64,000 bases of DNA from Rhabditoides inermis (GCA_963966185.1 CAWZYM010000348.1:629501-693500), one strand, 5' to 3'. Positions 48,375-60,355 are shown, counted from the first letter of the stretch. The notes: generated from the sequence alone by a model not told the origin. Numbers and translations are program-made.

Positions 48375-49790
48375 ACGAATGGATTGAATGGAAATGGATT
48401 GAGGCCCAGAAAGTGACTGGATTGTGATTAGAACGTGAAACTTGGCAGAGAGTACCGCAGTGTGATAGGAAAGGTCTACGAGAAAACCGCATGTCGATAT
48501 ATTTTCTTATATTCAAATCGTATCTCAAAGCGCGCTTCACGAATGGGGTCCGGCTGCGGGTAGTGAGTGAGAGGGAGAGAAGGAGAGAGAGAGGAACCAC
48601 AAGAAAAGAGTATACAGGGACCTTGTTCGGTTCTGTACGAGTCTAGGGGTACCCATTTCAATATCTCTATCTAATTTCCGGGCACGTTTCGAACATGACA
48701 AGATATCTGGTTACTGTATCTTTTACTGGTTTACTGTACATTGAAAGTCACAGAAAATCCAGGGAGAGAATATAAAGGTGTTTCTAGAAAAATTCAAAAG
48801 TGTTGAGTTCAAAGAAAGCATTAGATTTCTACGGAGGTGTGATTTGATGCATATCAGTGATCATTTGCCCTCAGGGGGTGAATTGGTCGGAAATGGATTG
48901 AGGCCCAGAAAGTGACTGGATTGAGATTAGAAAGTGAGAATTGGCAGAGAGTACCGCAGAGTGATAGGAAAGGTCTAGGAGAAAACCGCATGTCGATATC
49001 TTTTCTTAGATTCAAATCGTATCTCAAAGCGCGCCTCACGAATGGGGTCTGGCTGCGGGTAGTGAGTGAGAGGGAGAGAAGGAGAGAGAGAGGAGCCACA
49101 GGAAAAGAGTATACAGGGACCTTGTCCGGCCCTGTCCGAGTCTGGCGGTACCCATTTCATGATCTCTATCTATTTTCCGGGCACGTTTCTTACATGACAA
49201 GATATCGGGTTACTGTAGCTAGTACTGGTTTACTGTATATTGAAAGTCACAGATCCTTCCGGGAATGGGTTTATGGGTGTTTCTGGACAGAATCGAAAGT
49301 AGTGAGTTTGAAGAAAGCATTAGATTTCTACGGAGGTGTGATTTGATGCATATCAGTGATCATTTGCCCTCAGGGGGTGAATTGGCCGGAAATGGATTGA
49401 GGCCCAGAAAGAGACTGGATTGAGATTAGAACGTGAAACTTGGCAGAGAGTACAGCAGTGTGATAGGGAAGGTCTACGAGAAAACCGCATGTCGATATCT
49501 TTTCTCATATTCAAATCGTATTTTAAAGCGCGCCTCACGAATGGGGTCTGGCTGCGGGTAGTGAGTGAGAGGGAGAGAAGGAGAGAGAGAGGAGCCACAG
49601 GAAAAGAGTATACAGGGACCTTGTCCGGCCCTGTCCGAGTCTGGCGGTACCCATTTCATGATCTCTATCTATTTTCCGGGCACGTTTCTTACATGACAAG
49701 ATATCGGGTTACTGTAGCTAGTACTGGTTTACTGTATATTGAAAGTCACAGATCCTCCCGGGTGAGGAGAAAGAATCAGCTAGGAGCTAG
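48375..49790. repeat. Three tandem copies of a 500-bp repeat
   Basis: Units begin at about 48390, 48893 and 49391 (spacing about 500). Each holds GGATTGAGGCCCAGAAAG, a TGATAGGAAAGGTCTA block, ACGAATGGGGTCTGGCTGCG, a short GGGAGAGAAGGAGAGAGA purine run, TATACAGGGACCTTGTCCGG and GGGTTACTGTAGCTAGTACTG. Units 2 and 3 are closest. A 140-codon frame is open across the last two units, but I see no protein family. Confidence 0.9.
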
Positions 49791-49882
49791 AAGTGTGATG
49801 TTCTTTTGCAGTTCATACTCCAGTAAGACGCGCTTTCACTGACGCTCCCTCTTTTGCCCTATGCTTCTCTCCCATCCCTCGC

Positions 49883-50116
49883 AGTGTGACTACCCCAGCC
49901 TCCCGCCGTCAGTCATCCGACGGCCATCTGACGCCCGCAGCAGAAAGCTGTTCTCACGCAGTGAGTGGTTGAGGGGAGATAGGAAAGGGAATGTGATGGG
50001 GTGCTGACTGGATGCATTGCAGGCAGTTCTGGCACGCCGCCGTGCGCGGAGAGGACTGCTCTCCCGGGGGCGAGAACTGGCGCATAGTTCGTCTGATGCC
50101 GGTCTGGGACGCTTAA
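49883..50116 (+). CDS. Last two exons of an unrecognised gene
   Basis: After a CGCAG acceptor, an exon encodes CDYPSLPPSVIRRPSDARSR, then KLFSR, and ends at an A|GTGAGT donor (about 49960). A TTGCAG acceptor (about 50021) opens the final exon, QFWHAAVRGEDCSPGGENWR then IVRLMPVWDA and a stop. The splice joins CGC A|GG CAG in frame. No upstream exons are visible: the 500-bp tandem repeats begin directly to the left, so the 5' part may be displaced or missing. Confidence 0.45.
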
Positions 50117-51029
50117 CCGAAACACATCACCATCTCTACTTTGGTTGATAGTGAGAATCATATGGCTTTGCTCGCATTTATATCTATGTTTTATATCATG
50201 TTTCATCATTTTTTATCATCTGGCTTTGTATGTTTCATAAAATGTTTAAAAATCTACTCTTCACATGGAATCAAAACGGAACGGTGAAAGGACATGGTTA
50301 GAATGGGAATAGAGTTTAAGTGGTGTTTGAGAGAGATAGAGAGAGAGGGGAGGGAGAGGAGGGGATGGGGAGAAGGATGGGGAAGAAAGATAGAGAACGG
50401 TAGAGACAATCCCAGCTGTCGCGTTTGGGAAGAATGCTCATACTCTCACCGTTTTCTCACAACAACACGACATGGAGCATTTAGACGAGACGGCAGCCAG
50501 TACAGAGGTGGCTGTCTAGGTGAGTTATTGATTTACTGATTGGTGTGATGTTTATCATACAAACACACACAAACACACATGTCTAGAACACATTGATGAT
50601 TGAGTATGTACGCGGAAAATGAGAAAGCGAGATAAAATAAAAAAGAAGAATAAAATAAAGAATGTATGAAAATGAAAAATCTCTACATTTTTACTGATGA
50701 AGTACTTTGTACAGTAAACAGTAAGAATGGTTCTTTACACAGGCAAATTGGGCGGAGGAATATCGTACTGGCTACGGAATCTCTTCATAGAAAGTAGATT
50801 CCGGATGTGGTGGAATTCTCGTACCACTCCGTGCGCATATACGGTAGAAATTGCATTGAGAGAATCTATCGGTTAAGGTCTTTCATTTAAAAAAAGACAG
50901 CTCACACTCACACACATCATCATCGTGTAGCTGCACATTTCAGAATCGGGGAACACCACAACTCGCCCCATGTTCTCCTGCTCAGTTCGGAACTTGCATT
51001 CGGCACAGAGTTTGACTCGCGCTGGGGTT
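50117..51029. other. Non-coding stretch
   Basis: AT-rich, with a short GA-rich segment at 50330-50395 and AATAAA-like words near 50630-50660 that may end the upstream transcript. On the - strand, 50740-51035 reads like possible exons (a segment around 50930-51040 contains CRFRTEQENMGRVVVF), but the evidence is too thin to call a gene. Confidence 0.4.
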
Positions 51030-51034
51030 TTGTC

Positions 51035-51196
51035 GGTCTAATTACGTAAGTTTGAGGTAATTTCAAAGTTTCGCTCATCTTATGATGTGGTGAATTCAAA
51101 TTTTGAATCGTTCTGTCTGAGTCAGAGCACTATTTGTGAATAAAATTGGGGTAAGCATGTCGTAACTTTATTATTTATGCCAACTTATACCATATC
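51035..51196. repeat. Repeat R, copy 1
   Basis: A repeat of about 160 bases containing AGTTTGAGGTAATTTCAAAG, CTCATCTTATGATGTGGTGA, a GAGTCAGAGCACTAT block and TTTATTATTTATGCCAACTT. Other copies are at 52770-52940, 55471-55550 and 55686-55840, with mirror copies in the right palindrome arm. Confidence 0.85.
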
Positions 51197-51529
51197 CTGT
51201 GTCTCTATAACATACACCACTCACGCACATCACCCCTCCATCACTCCCACAAAACAACCCATCCACATTTCCGGTATCATCTGCTGTGTCGCAATTTTAT
51301 GCCACTTGTGTCACTATTTTATGACATCGTTGGTACTCGCATACAACTGTTTCGCATATTATAGTTTCAGATGTCCCGCACTAGTCGCCGGCTGACCCTG
51401 TGCCCCACCACCTATCCGACCGATCTCAGAGGACACGCCATCCGACCGATCGCAGAACGCACCCGCGCAACAATGTTTTGTATATTAATTGCAAAGTGTT
51501 CATAATTTGGAATACGAAACTGTTTTAGT

Positions 51530-51556
51530 ATCGCTTCTCGGCCTCTTGGCTAAGAT
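51530..51556 (+). ncRNA. U2 snRNA 5'-end-like sequence (fragment or chimera)
   Basis: ATCGCTTCTCGGCCTCTTGG plus CTAAGAT matches the conserved 5' end of U2 spliceosomal RNA at 26 of 27 positions (one T to C in the stem I loop). The following sequence does not continue as U2: the branch-point-pairing segment GTAGTA is absent. It is therefore not a functional U2 gene, but a fragment fused to other sequence, such as a U2-headed retroelement, a U2-targeting element junction or a truncated pseudogene. Confidence 0.65.
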
Positions 51557-52769
51557 TCGGAACGCGATACACGCATCTTCACTGGTCGCGATGTACAAAG
51601 GCTCGTTTGAGTCCTTGCACAACTAGGGCTAGGGGTGATCCTAGGGGATGAGCGCCCAAAGAGATGAAACTGAAAAACGACCAGTGACCAAAAATGTATC
51701 ACGCTAGTGAGTAGGGCGGAGCGAAACAACACTCCATTCACCCTGCTTGCGCATATGACTGATGCCGCCCTAGGTGAGACGGTGGCTGAGGTAAACAAGT
51801 CGAAACAACGACCTCTGGGCTTCAGGTAAAATATATGACCACTGTCCTTGCACACACCTATGGGAACAACCCCTCACATTTTCAGCGAGTGCCTCCTGTA
51901 ACTCAAGCCTCAAACTTCCGATGGATGTCTCCTCTCTCTCAATCGGTTCACACCGGAAACTCTTACTCTGTTGTTATAGGTTTAAACTCCTATACGTGTC
52001 CATTTGGTCGCATTGAGTTTAACCTATTTTTGCAACTCGGAGAGTTTGTAGTAGCTTGCTACTCGCTCTCCATGGGTCGGCTCAGTCTTGCACTTGCCTC
52101 TGAGATCGGCCCTCCCCTCCGGGGGAAATAATCGCAGTCACTCATACATACACGGGGGAATATGAGGTGATTGATCACACTTGGGTTACGTTGGGCCATG
52201 TTGGATCACCTCCGCGGTATTTCGCGGGTGGACCGAGCATTTTATCGCAAGAACCCGTCGATAAAGCGCGGGTCGCCATATATGTGAGGCGAGGCAAGAA
52301 CCAACGTGAGGTGAGGTGAGGGGTCCCATACACGCATATTCGACAAGGCCGACACTTCACCCATACGTTCATAGCTTGTTGGAAATACGCCATCCCGTCC
52401 GATCTGGCAAGTCAAGCAACGTTGCGCCCGGGAATCCCGGTTAACGTAACCTTTTGAATTTTTGCAGTTAATAAATTTCTTTTTTAGGAGATTCGAAGAT
52501 TTGGTCACCATTGGAAACTTATATTACACCCGCATGCGCCTTATACCACCCTCCGCCCTTATACCACCCAGAGGTGGCATAAGACCTTGATACCTCGGAA
52601 GGATCATGGACCGTTGCTTATGCTACCCAGGGGTGGTATAAAAGACCGTTTTTGAAAACCTTCAAATTTAACCTTACTCGGACACTATATCCGATCGGAT
52701 AAGGTAAATGACATAAACCCGGTTTGACATAGTTGTCACGGGTGCATATATCGAATTAACCGACATCAG
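51557..52769. other. Unclassified sequence between two copies of repeat R
   Basis: Contains the body following the U2-like head and several short inverted pairs (for example TAGGTTTAAACTCCTA at about 51979-51995). No coding features are recognised. A motif TATACCACCC/ATACCACCC occurs near 52542-52570 and 52624-52640. Confidence 0.4.
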
Positions 52770-52942
52770 CGTCGGTTTAATTACCCAAGTTTGAGGTAAT
52801 TTCAAAGTTTCGCTCATCTTGTGATGTGGTGATTTCAAATTTTGGAACGCTTTGCTTTTGGCGGAGCACTATACATGACTCAAAGTGAGATGAGCATGCC
52901 GTTATAACTTTATTATTTATGCCAACTTATACCATACCATGT
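52770..52942. repeat. Repeat R, copy 2
   Basis: Begins CGGTTTAATTACCCAAGTTTG and continues as in copy 1 through TTATTTATGCCAACTTATAC. It is more diverged in the middle. Confidence 0.85.
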
Positions 52943-54397
52943 GAAAATAAATTAGAGCCGAGTGATAAACTGTAAATAGTGATAGACTGTAGTGAGTCAA
53001 GTTATGAGTTAGGGTATCAATCAACCAATCATTCGTTTATACGGAATCGTTATATCTGACAGAATATGATAACACAATCATGATGATATGAAGCATACAG
53101 TAGTGTGCCGCATACTTGGTATCGCAATTATGACACGACTTATGATCGTATGAAACGAAAGCATGCATGAAACCGTGAGAATGTCGCAGATTTTTTTGCA
53201 CCCACTATTCCACTATTATCCATAATCCATACATCTATGCCCCCATCACTATTTCTTCCAATCGATCATCGCATCCTATTTACGCGATAATAGTCTCACT
53301 GAACTAATGATCTATGTCCCTTTGTCAACCTGTCAACCCGCACATTTGTCTGTCAATCGATAATCAATGTATATGCTCGATCCGTTCGAATCTCTATAAT
53401 CTTTCTCTTTCAGTCGCGGCTGTCGACTACAACTTGAAATCATCTTATACCAACGCCAGAAAAGGGAACACTATGATTCGGTTTTAGGAAGCATCAAATG
53501 TTTGTGAATTCCACGAAATGATTTCATATATCTTGAAATAGTTCAAATCCGTCCTATACAGAAATGCCAAAAGCATATATCTTTTTTTTCCGTGATGGTT
53601 TTTGACATACGTTTCACCAGTGACTTGAAAGATTAAATCAAGGCGGTTGGAAAAGTTTTCGACATACAAGATATAAAGTGATCAGCATATGATATGCATA
53701 TGCAGATATTCACATTTATTATCGTACTCTAATGTTTATTCTGTATTCATTATATTATAGGCGCGAGTTCAGCCGTGAGTCACATATCCTTACGGCGTAT
53801 GCATTTGTGAAGTGTATCGATTGATGGAGCGATGGATTTATCGATTGACGTAGACGACTTTGCAATCTTTGCACTTCAACTTCACAATGTTGATCTCCTT
53901 ATTCTCACGTTCTGCCAGCAAACCAATGATGTTCACCCGCAATTGTTTCAATTACGTTTCAGTGAACAGTGAACGCACATCACCTGATGTTTTGTAATGA
54001 AATCTCGAATCAAGTGGCACGTTTGGCACCATGTGGAGTGTACGTGTCATAATCGCGATTTTGAAGAAAAAAACATTTCATTAATGCTATCCGAGTATTT
54101 TATTTTGAGAAATACTGTGAACTCTTGAAAAGAGATCATTTTATTACTGATATCACTCCTATCGCATCATTACGTTTCAATGATCTCATCACTTTATCAC
54201 TATATTAAACCTATAAAAACGAAATCACCTAGATGAGACCTCTCCAACCATGTATCACACTCCATTTCACTTAACCATTACTTAATTTTATCACTCTGAT
54301 CACCTTATTATCTATCACTGATACCATCATTCCATTAGCATACTACTCACACTGACACTCCATCTCTCCGAAATCACCTCGACGAGACCTCTCCAAC
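52943..54397. other. AT-rich non-coding stretch
   Basis: No gene is seen. From 54100 the sequence is rich in TCACT/ATCAC words. A short unit ending GAGACCTCTCCAACCATGTA occurs at about 54222-54255 and again at 54366-54402, directly at the palindrome edge. Confidence 0.45.
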
Positions 54398-57300
54398 CAT
54401 GTACACTCCCTATCTCCCCACAAGCACTCAATTATCGATCACTGATATCACTCTGATCACTTGTCATATCACTTGTCTCACCACCAACAGTCACTCTTCA
54501 ATCGACCGTCACAAATCCCCATTTTCGATCAGCACTCACTCACTCACCACCTATCATAACACACTTTTCCTGACGCCAGCCGACTCACCTCATCACTCTT
54601 ACTCCACACTCAAAATTTCATCACTAGTCGATTGCAACACAACTTATCACTATGCAATAATAGGCGCCGGCGCGCTGCGCGCGCCGCACATTGACAGCGG
54701 AATGGCAAAGACCTCACACTTTCATAGTTCGAGCTCTCGATTTCGCCACTTCTCTCTTCGCGCGCGGCTCTCGCGCGACACCTATTTTTTTGGAAAAAAT
54801 ATATCCATATCATATCACCCTCTTCTCTCCAAACCCCTTTTTCCCCATCCTGAAACTCCCCGGATCATTGATTTCCATTTTCAAAACCCCCAAAAGCTCA
54901 AACCGACCCCCATCGAGATACCGCTGGTAAGGCCCACATCTGGATCCACGAAGGCCCAAAACTGGGCCTTCAGAAAATCGTGAATAACTCGGTCATTTTT
55001 TGAGCTAGAAATTTCTAGTTTAGTGCAATAGATTTCTCGCGAAACCAGAATTTCAACAGTATACTATTTTGTGGGGGTCACTATAAAACGTATCGCACTG
55101 TGCCCCGAAACGTACCCCGCAAATCCACAGGGGGGAGTACATGGAATGTCCGGTTCGACCGAAAAAAAATTGTCTCTGATTTTTGCAAAACAACTTTTTC
55201 GTTCACTATCCGGCACCCGCTTTCCAAAATACATAGTTTGACATATGTTTACTCACAACTTTACTCACTACACTCCATCCAAAAGTCTCACCCGGCTGAC
55301 CAGGCCGTCTCCGATCCGGGCGCTGATTGGTCGGCACGCGCTGAAACCCCGCCCCCAGCCTCGAACCGCGCAGGCCCAAAAGTGGGCTTTCGAAATTCAA
55401 GGTTCGAGCAAAGGCCCGCGATTGGATCTTTCCTCGAACCGTCTCTTCTGACTCGCCTCACATCAACCCACCCGAGTTTGAGGTAATTTCAAGGATTCGC
55501 TCATCTTATGATGTGGTGAATTCAAATTTTGGAACGCTCTGTCTCAGATTTCTGCAAAAACATAGAGTTAGTGTGTTATAAGGCTCTCTCTCTCTTTCAA
55601 AAAGTAAAAAAAGTTAAATGTAAGTTGTGTCAAAACTATGTCAGCAGTGACTGCTGTGTGTGCATGTATTGCGCGAGGCAACGCTTTCGTCGGTTTAATT
55701 ACCCAAGTTTGAGGTAATTTCAAAGTTCTCATGCTCATCTCATGATGTGGTGAATTCCAAATTTTGAATCGTTCTGCCTGAGTCAGAGCACTATTTGTGA
55801 AAAAAAATGGGGCAAGCATGTCGTAATTATATTTATGCATCTCAACACTTCACCGTCAGCAACAGTGCACTAGTGGCTTGGCGGCAGCCGATAACGCTCG
55901 CAATTCATAGCGGCTCGCCGATCAGCAATTGGCACAACATCTTGCGCACCGGACTGAAAAACTACTCGCACACGGAGGTAACACCATGACAAGTAAACTG
56001 GATTGTGCTTTCTCGAGTAAAACCACGACAAAAAACATGTTACAGTTGGAAGCGACCGGTGCGGTGAGCGTCGTCTCTCTTTGGAATTCACCACATCATG
56101 AGATGAGCATGAGAACTTTGAAATTACCTCAAACTTGGGTAATTAAACCGACGAAAGCGTTGCCTCGCGCAATACATGCACACACAGCAGTCACTGCTGA
56201 CATAGTTTTGACACAACTTACATTTAACTTTTTTTACTTTTTGAAAGAGAGAGAGAGCCTTATAACACACTAACTCTATGTTTTTGCAGAAATCTGAGAC
56301 AGAGCGTTCCAAAATTTGAATTCACCACATCATAAGATGAGCGAATCCTTGAAATTACCTCAAACTCGGGTGGGTTGATGTGAGGCGAGTCAGAAGAGAC
56401 GGTTCGAGGAAAGATCCAATCGCGGGCCTTTGCTCGAACCTTGAATTTCGAAAGCCCACTTTTGGGCCTGCGCGGTTCGAGGCTGGGGGCGGGGTTTCAG
56501 CGCGTGCCGACCAATCAGCGCCCGGATCGGAGACGGCCTGGTCAGCCGGGTGAGACTTTTGGATGGAGTGTAGTGAGTAAAGTTGTGAGTAAACATATGT
56601 CAAACTATGTATTTTGGAAAGCGGGTGCCGGATAGTGAACGAAAAAGTTGTTTTGCAAAAATCAGAGACAATTTTTTTTCGGTCGAACCGGACATTCCAT
56701 GTACTCCCCCCTGTGGATTTGCGGGGTACGTTTCGGGGCACAGTGCGATACGTTTTATAGTGACCCCCACAAAATAGTATACTGTTGAAATTCTGGTTTC
56801 GCGAGAAATCTATTGCACTAAACTAGAAATTTCTAGCTCAAAAAATGACCGAGTTATTCACGATTTTCTGAAGGCCCAGTTTTGGGCCTTCGTGGATCCA
56901 GATGTGGGCCTTACCAGCGGTATCTCGATGGGGGTCGGTTTGAGCTTTTGGGGGTTTTGAAAATGGAAATCAATGATCCGGGGAGTTTCAGGATGGGGAA
57001 AAAGGGGTTTGGAGAGAAGAGGGTGATATGATATGGATATATTTTTTCCAAAAAAATAGGTGTCGCGCGAGAGCCGCGCGCGAAGAGAGAAGTGGCGAAA
57101 TCGAGAGCTCGAACTATGAAAGTGTGAGGTCTTTGCCATTCCGCTGTCAATGTGCGGCGCGCGCAGCGCGCCGGCGCCTATTATTGCATAGTGATAAGTT
57201 GTGTTGCAATCGACTAGTGATGAAATTTTGAGTGTGGAGTAAGAGTGATGAGGTGAGTCGGCTGGCGTCAGGAAAAGTGTGTTATGATAGGTGGTGAGTG

Positions 57301-57443
57301 AGTGAGTGCTGATCGAAAATGGGGATTTGTGACGGTCGATTGAAGAGTGACTGTTGGTGGTGAGACAAGTGATATGACAAGTGATCAGAGTGATATCAGT
57401 GATCGATAATTGAGTGCTTGTGGGGAGATAGGGAGTGTACATG
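54398..57443. repeat. 3,046-bp palindrome: two 1,364-bp arms, 318-bp spacer
   Basis: Bases 54398-55761 are the reverse complement of 56080-57443. Every point I compared pairs at a coordinate sum of 111841, from the outer CATGTACACTCCC to the inner GTGGTGAATTCCAAA, so there is no net insertion or deletion between the arms. All translated frames I compared are identical in the two arms. Each arm carries two copies of repeat R near its inner end and a GC hairpin near its middle (GGCGCCGGCGCGCTGCGCGC, about 54663). The spacer (55762-56079) holds the rest of a repeat R copy and a fragment of the PARP-like gene. The right outer end abuts the ABCA duplication. Confidence 0.93.
55874..56066 (+). pseudogene. 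Captured fragment of the PARP6/8-like gene
   Basis: Aligns with 11081-11272 at about 96 percent identity by eye (six substitutions and one added base in 193). It includes the end of one intron, the whole 67-base exon encoding GSPISNWHNILRTG, the following intron and the first 21 bases of the next exon. Because introns are retained, the fragment was copied as DNA and not from mRNA. It lacks the rest of the gene and cannot encode an enzyme. Confidence 0.9.
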
Positions 57444-60054
57444 TGTCATAGCAAACATACCTCTATGAATATCGAGTCGATAGCCGCCTGGAAAGACACT
57501 GCCCCAGACTCCCAGAACTCACTACTCGTCCAGCTAAAAAAAACTGTCGATTGCAACTGCAATGCTATCCATACTTTCGATATCCATACGATCCTCTCGG
57601 TGGGTAGATGTGGTTGGCGCCTCGCGGGGCCGTCTCCATTTCGAAGTCTTTCGACTGCCACTTGGTTCGAAAGCCAACGTTGGTCTTGGCAAATATCGTG
57701 TACGCGAGTCGTTTCGTCTGCGCATTCACGGTGCCAAACGAAATGCCGGCCGCGTGAGTCCTTACAATACAAGTTCACTCGTCTCCGCGCAGAGAGAAAC
57801 GTACCAGAAATTTTTACTCATTTCCGCCTTCATCAATGCGTCGTTGCTGAACTTTTCAAAGATTGCCTCGTGAACAACATTGTCTTTTGTTCCGGAAAAC
57901 CTCTGAGCGAGTTTGGTCAAGAGCTGGGTCACCACGGCGGCATCGCTTTCCGGGGACGTCCTAAAATGATGACGATATTCAAATTCTCAAATTCCCTTTT
58001 TTCGACAGACATGCACATGAAATTTCGAAAGAGTCGCCACTCACACGTAGCCAATGGTGAAGTTGTTTGTTTGTCGTACTGTTCCGTTGGTGATCCCGTT
58101 TTGTCGAGCGTCCAGAGAGTATTTCCATATCTCAGGCAAGTGATCAGTGGCGTCTACCAGGCTGGCTCGCAGTTGCAGCGGCAGAAAGTGTGCCGCTGGC
58201 TCCGATTCGCTAGTCATGTCGAAACTCTAAAAGCGTTGTCAGTCTCTCCGAAATTTGTTTTTTTCGAAGTAGTTCAAAATGGTTAAAAGGCGTTGGCAAG
58301 TCGCTTGAAGTGGTTGGTGGATGTTTTGAAGCGAATAGTTAGAAGGCACGTTCTTCAATAGCGTTTCGTAAGGCATTTCAGAGAGGATTAAGTTGACTTG
58401 ACGTATTGCTGTAGTTTTTACTGTGCTATTCAAGGCACATGAGCGAGGCGTGTTTTGATACACGAAAATTAGAATCGGCGCGAAGCGCCGATCGTTTTGG
58501 GTTTTCAAAGCGGTTTGCATGTAGACTACTGTAAACAACAGCTCTTTTTTGGAGCAACTCAAAAATCAGCCTCTGAACGGAGTTACAGTCATTTATTACG
58601 TTTACTATAGATATTAATTATTTTTTACAAGTTGTCTACTTTTCACTGTAGATCCGCATACGAACTTTATTCTAACTAGACATTCTTATTAGAATGTTTT
58701 CCGTTTGTGTATTCTCGCAATCACGCCCATATCATAAATAAGAACGGAATGATGATGGTTACTCTATTGCATCAATCGACATCTCACCGACCTTATCAAT
58801 GTTTATAATCAGCGATCAATCGATATACCTAATCAGTGATCAATCGATATCTAGCCAGAAGACACACCGTCATCGTGGATTCTCATTGCTACTTTTCTAT
58901 GTAAAACCATAACATCTAGTACTTTAGTGTCTCTCCTCCTATGTCATTGTTCACAGGTTTTATATTTGAAGCATACTTGTGGTGTAATAAAGTGTTTCCA
59001 CCAGCCAGCACTCACGCCCATGAAGAAGAAGGGGATGATGAATAGAATGGGCAGGAGAATCTCCACAGCCGTCCACACCTTCGAGCGCCACATCAGAACC
59101 AGGTCCTAGAACGAAGAACCCTGAGCAGGCGGAAACACGAGAGAGAGGAGCAGCGAAAGAGTGGCGAGTGACGGCGTACCTTCTTGAAGAGTAGCCATAG
59201 GTGCCGCGCGGTGCGGCAGCCCATCGCTGACGGGAGAGGAGGGGAAATGACGGGTGGGAAGAGCGACCGGACGGGTGGGCGAAATGAACCTGCCACACAA
59301 CAACAACAACAACAACACACCAACAACAACAAACAAGTCTGCAGAGAGTAGGAAAATGACGAACAAAGTCGAAGGTATGCAAATGCACTTTGAGAACAAT
59401 GAGCGACCAATACCAGAGACACGTTTTCAAAACGTACAAGCGAAAACAACTAAGACTCTTTTCAGGCGCTGGCAACAAGTGGTTTCGATCAGCGATCGTC
59501 TTGGGTCTGAGTGATGTATTGAAACCTGAAGTGACTCACACAAGGACACAAGTGACTAACTGAAACATTGGTGTTTTTTCTCGCGGAGCTCTTTTTTGGT
59601 GAATTCAACAGGTTCTAGTTCTTATTCGGGATTTTCTATGCCGCTGGCCGCTGCTCATGAACAGTACCGCCGCATATTCATTTACTTGAATACTTGGATG
59701 CTCTTTCAGCTTGCAAGCGCGGAGCGCATCTTTCGCCACAGTGAACGGCAGTCGCCCACTGCTTGTAGTCGTTCCTGCGCCCATAGAACAGTTTTGTATT
59801 AATAAAACAACTTGTGAGGATGAACTTTGTGAAGAATCTTCTCGGGTACAGAGTGGGAGTCGGGTCGCGTGGAAAGCGGGGTGTTCTGGTTTCAGGCAAA
59901 ACAACTTGTGAACATCTACAATGTGTGCTTGTTATGCGGCAAAAAAATTGATGGCAGCCGGAATCGAAGCCGCGCAAACAATCATCGACCACCCTAGCCA
60001 CAAGGCCAGAGAGACAGGATGAATGCGATTCTTCGAATGGCGTGAGATATGCGG
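57441..60054 (-). pseudogene. Duplicated 5' part of the ABCA gene (2.6-kb copy 2)
   Basis: Near-identical to 44337-46950, including exon 1 ([15 protein letters not shown] near 59180-59224) and exon 2. The copy stops after about five exons, where the palindrome begins, so it lacks both ATPase domains. An added G at about 57951-57955 places the exon after the TTTTAG acceptor out of frame relative to copy 1 (CGGGGACGTC against CGGGACGTC). It can have no transporter function. It keeps the upstream region, so it could still be transcribed. Confidence 0.88.
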
Positions 60055-60089
60055 ACGCACACGTGAGAGAGTAGGGCGGCCGCTTGCGG

Positions 60090-60322
60090 TCACCCTATGT
60101 ACCGCCCCTTTAGGCCACGCCCCTTTTGGCCACGCCCCTTTAGGCCACGCCCCTTTTGGCCACGCCTCTTTAGACCACACCCACTTGGCCACGCCCCTTT
60201 GACCACGCCCCTCTAAGCCACGCCCCTGTTGTCACGCCCATCTAAGCCACGCCTCTCGGCTCCGCCTCTCTAAACCACGCCTTCTAGAATCCGCCCATTT
60301 AAGCGCCGCCTACTAGAGCCAC

Positions 60323-60330
<8 letters not shown>
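60090..60330. repeat. Degenerate CCACGCCC tandem repeat
   Basis: About 19 units of a 10-14-base motif (GGCCACGCCCCTTT and variants) run in one orientation, ending in a CT microsatellite at 60326-60355. CCACGCCC is the core of KLF/Sp-type zinc-finger binding sites, but the strict repetition also fits a simple minisatellite. Confidence 0.85.

Positions 60331-60355
<25 letters not shown>

Noticed and set aside
54399..54983. 194-codon frame present in both palindrome arms
   Set aside because: Low-complexity Thr/Ser/His-rich sequence from TCACT-type words; its duplication reflects the palindrome and not selection.
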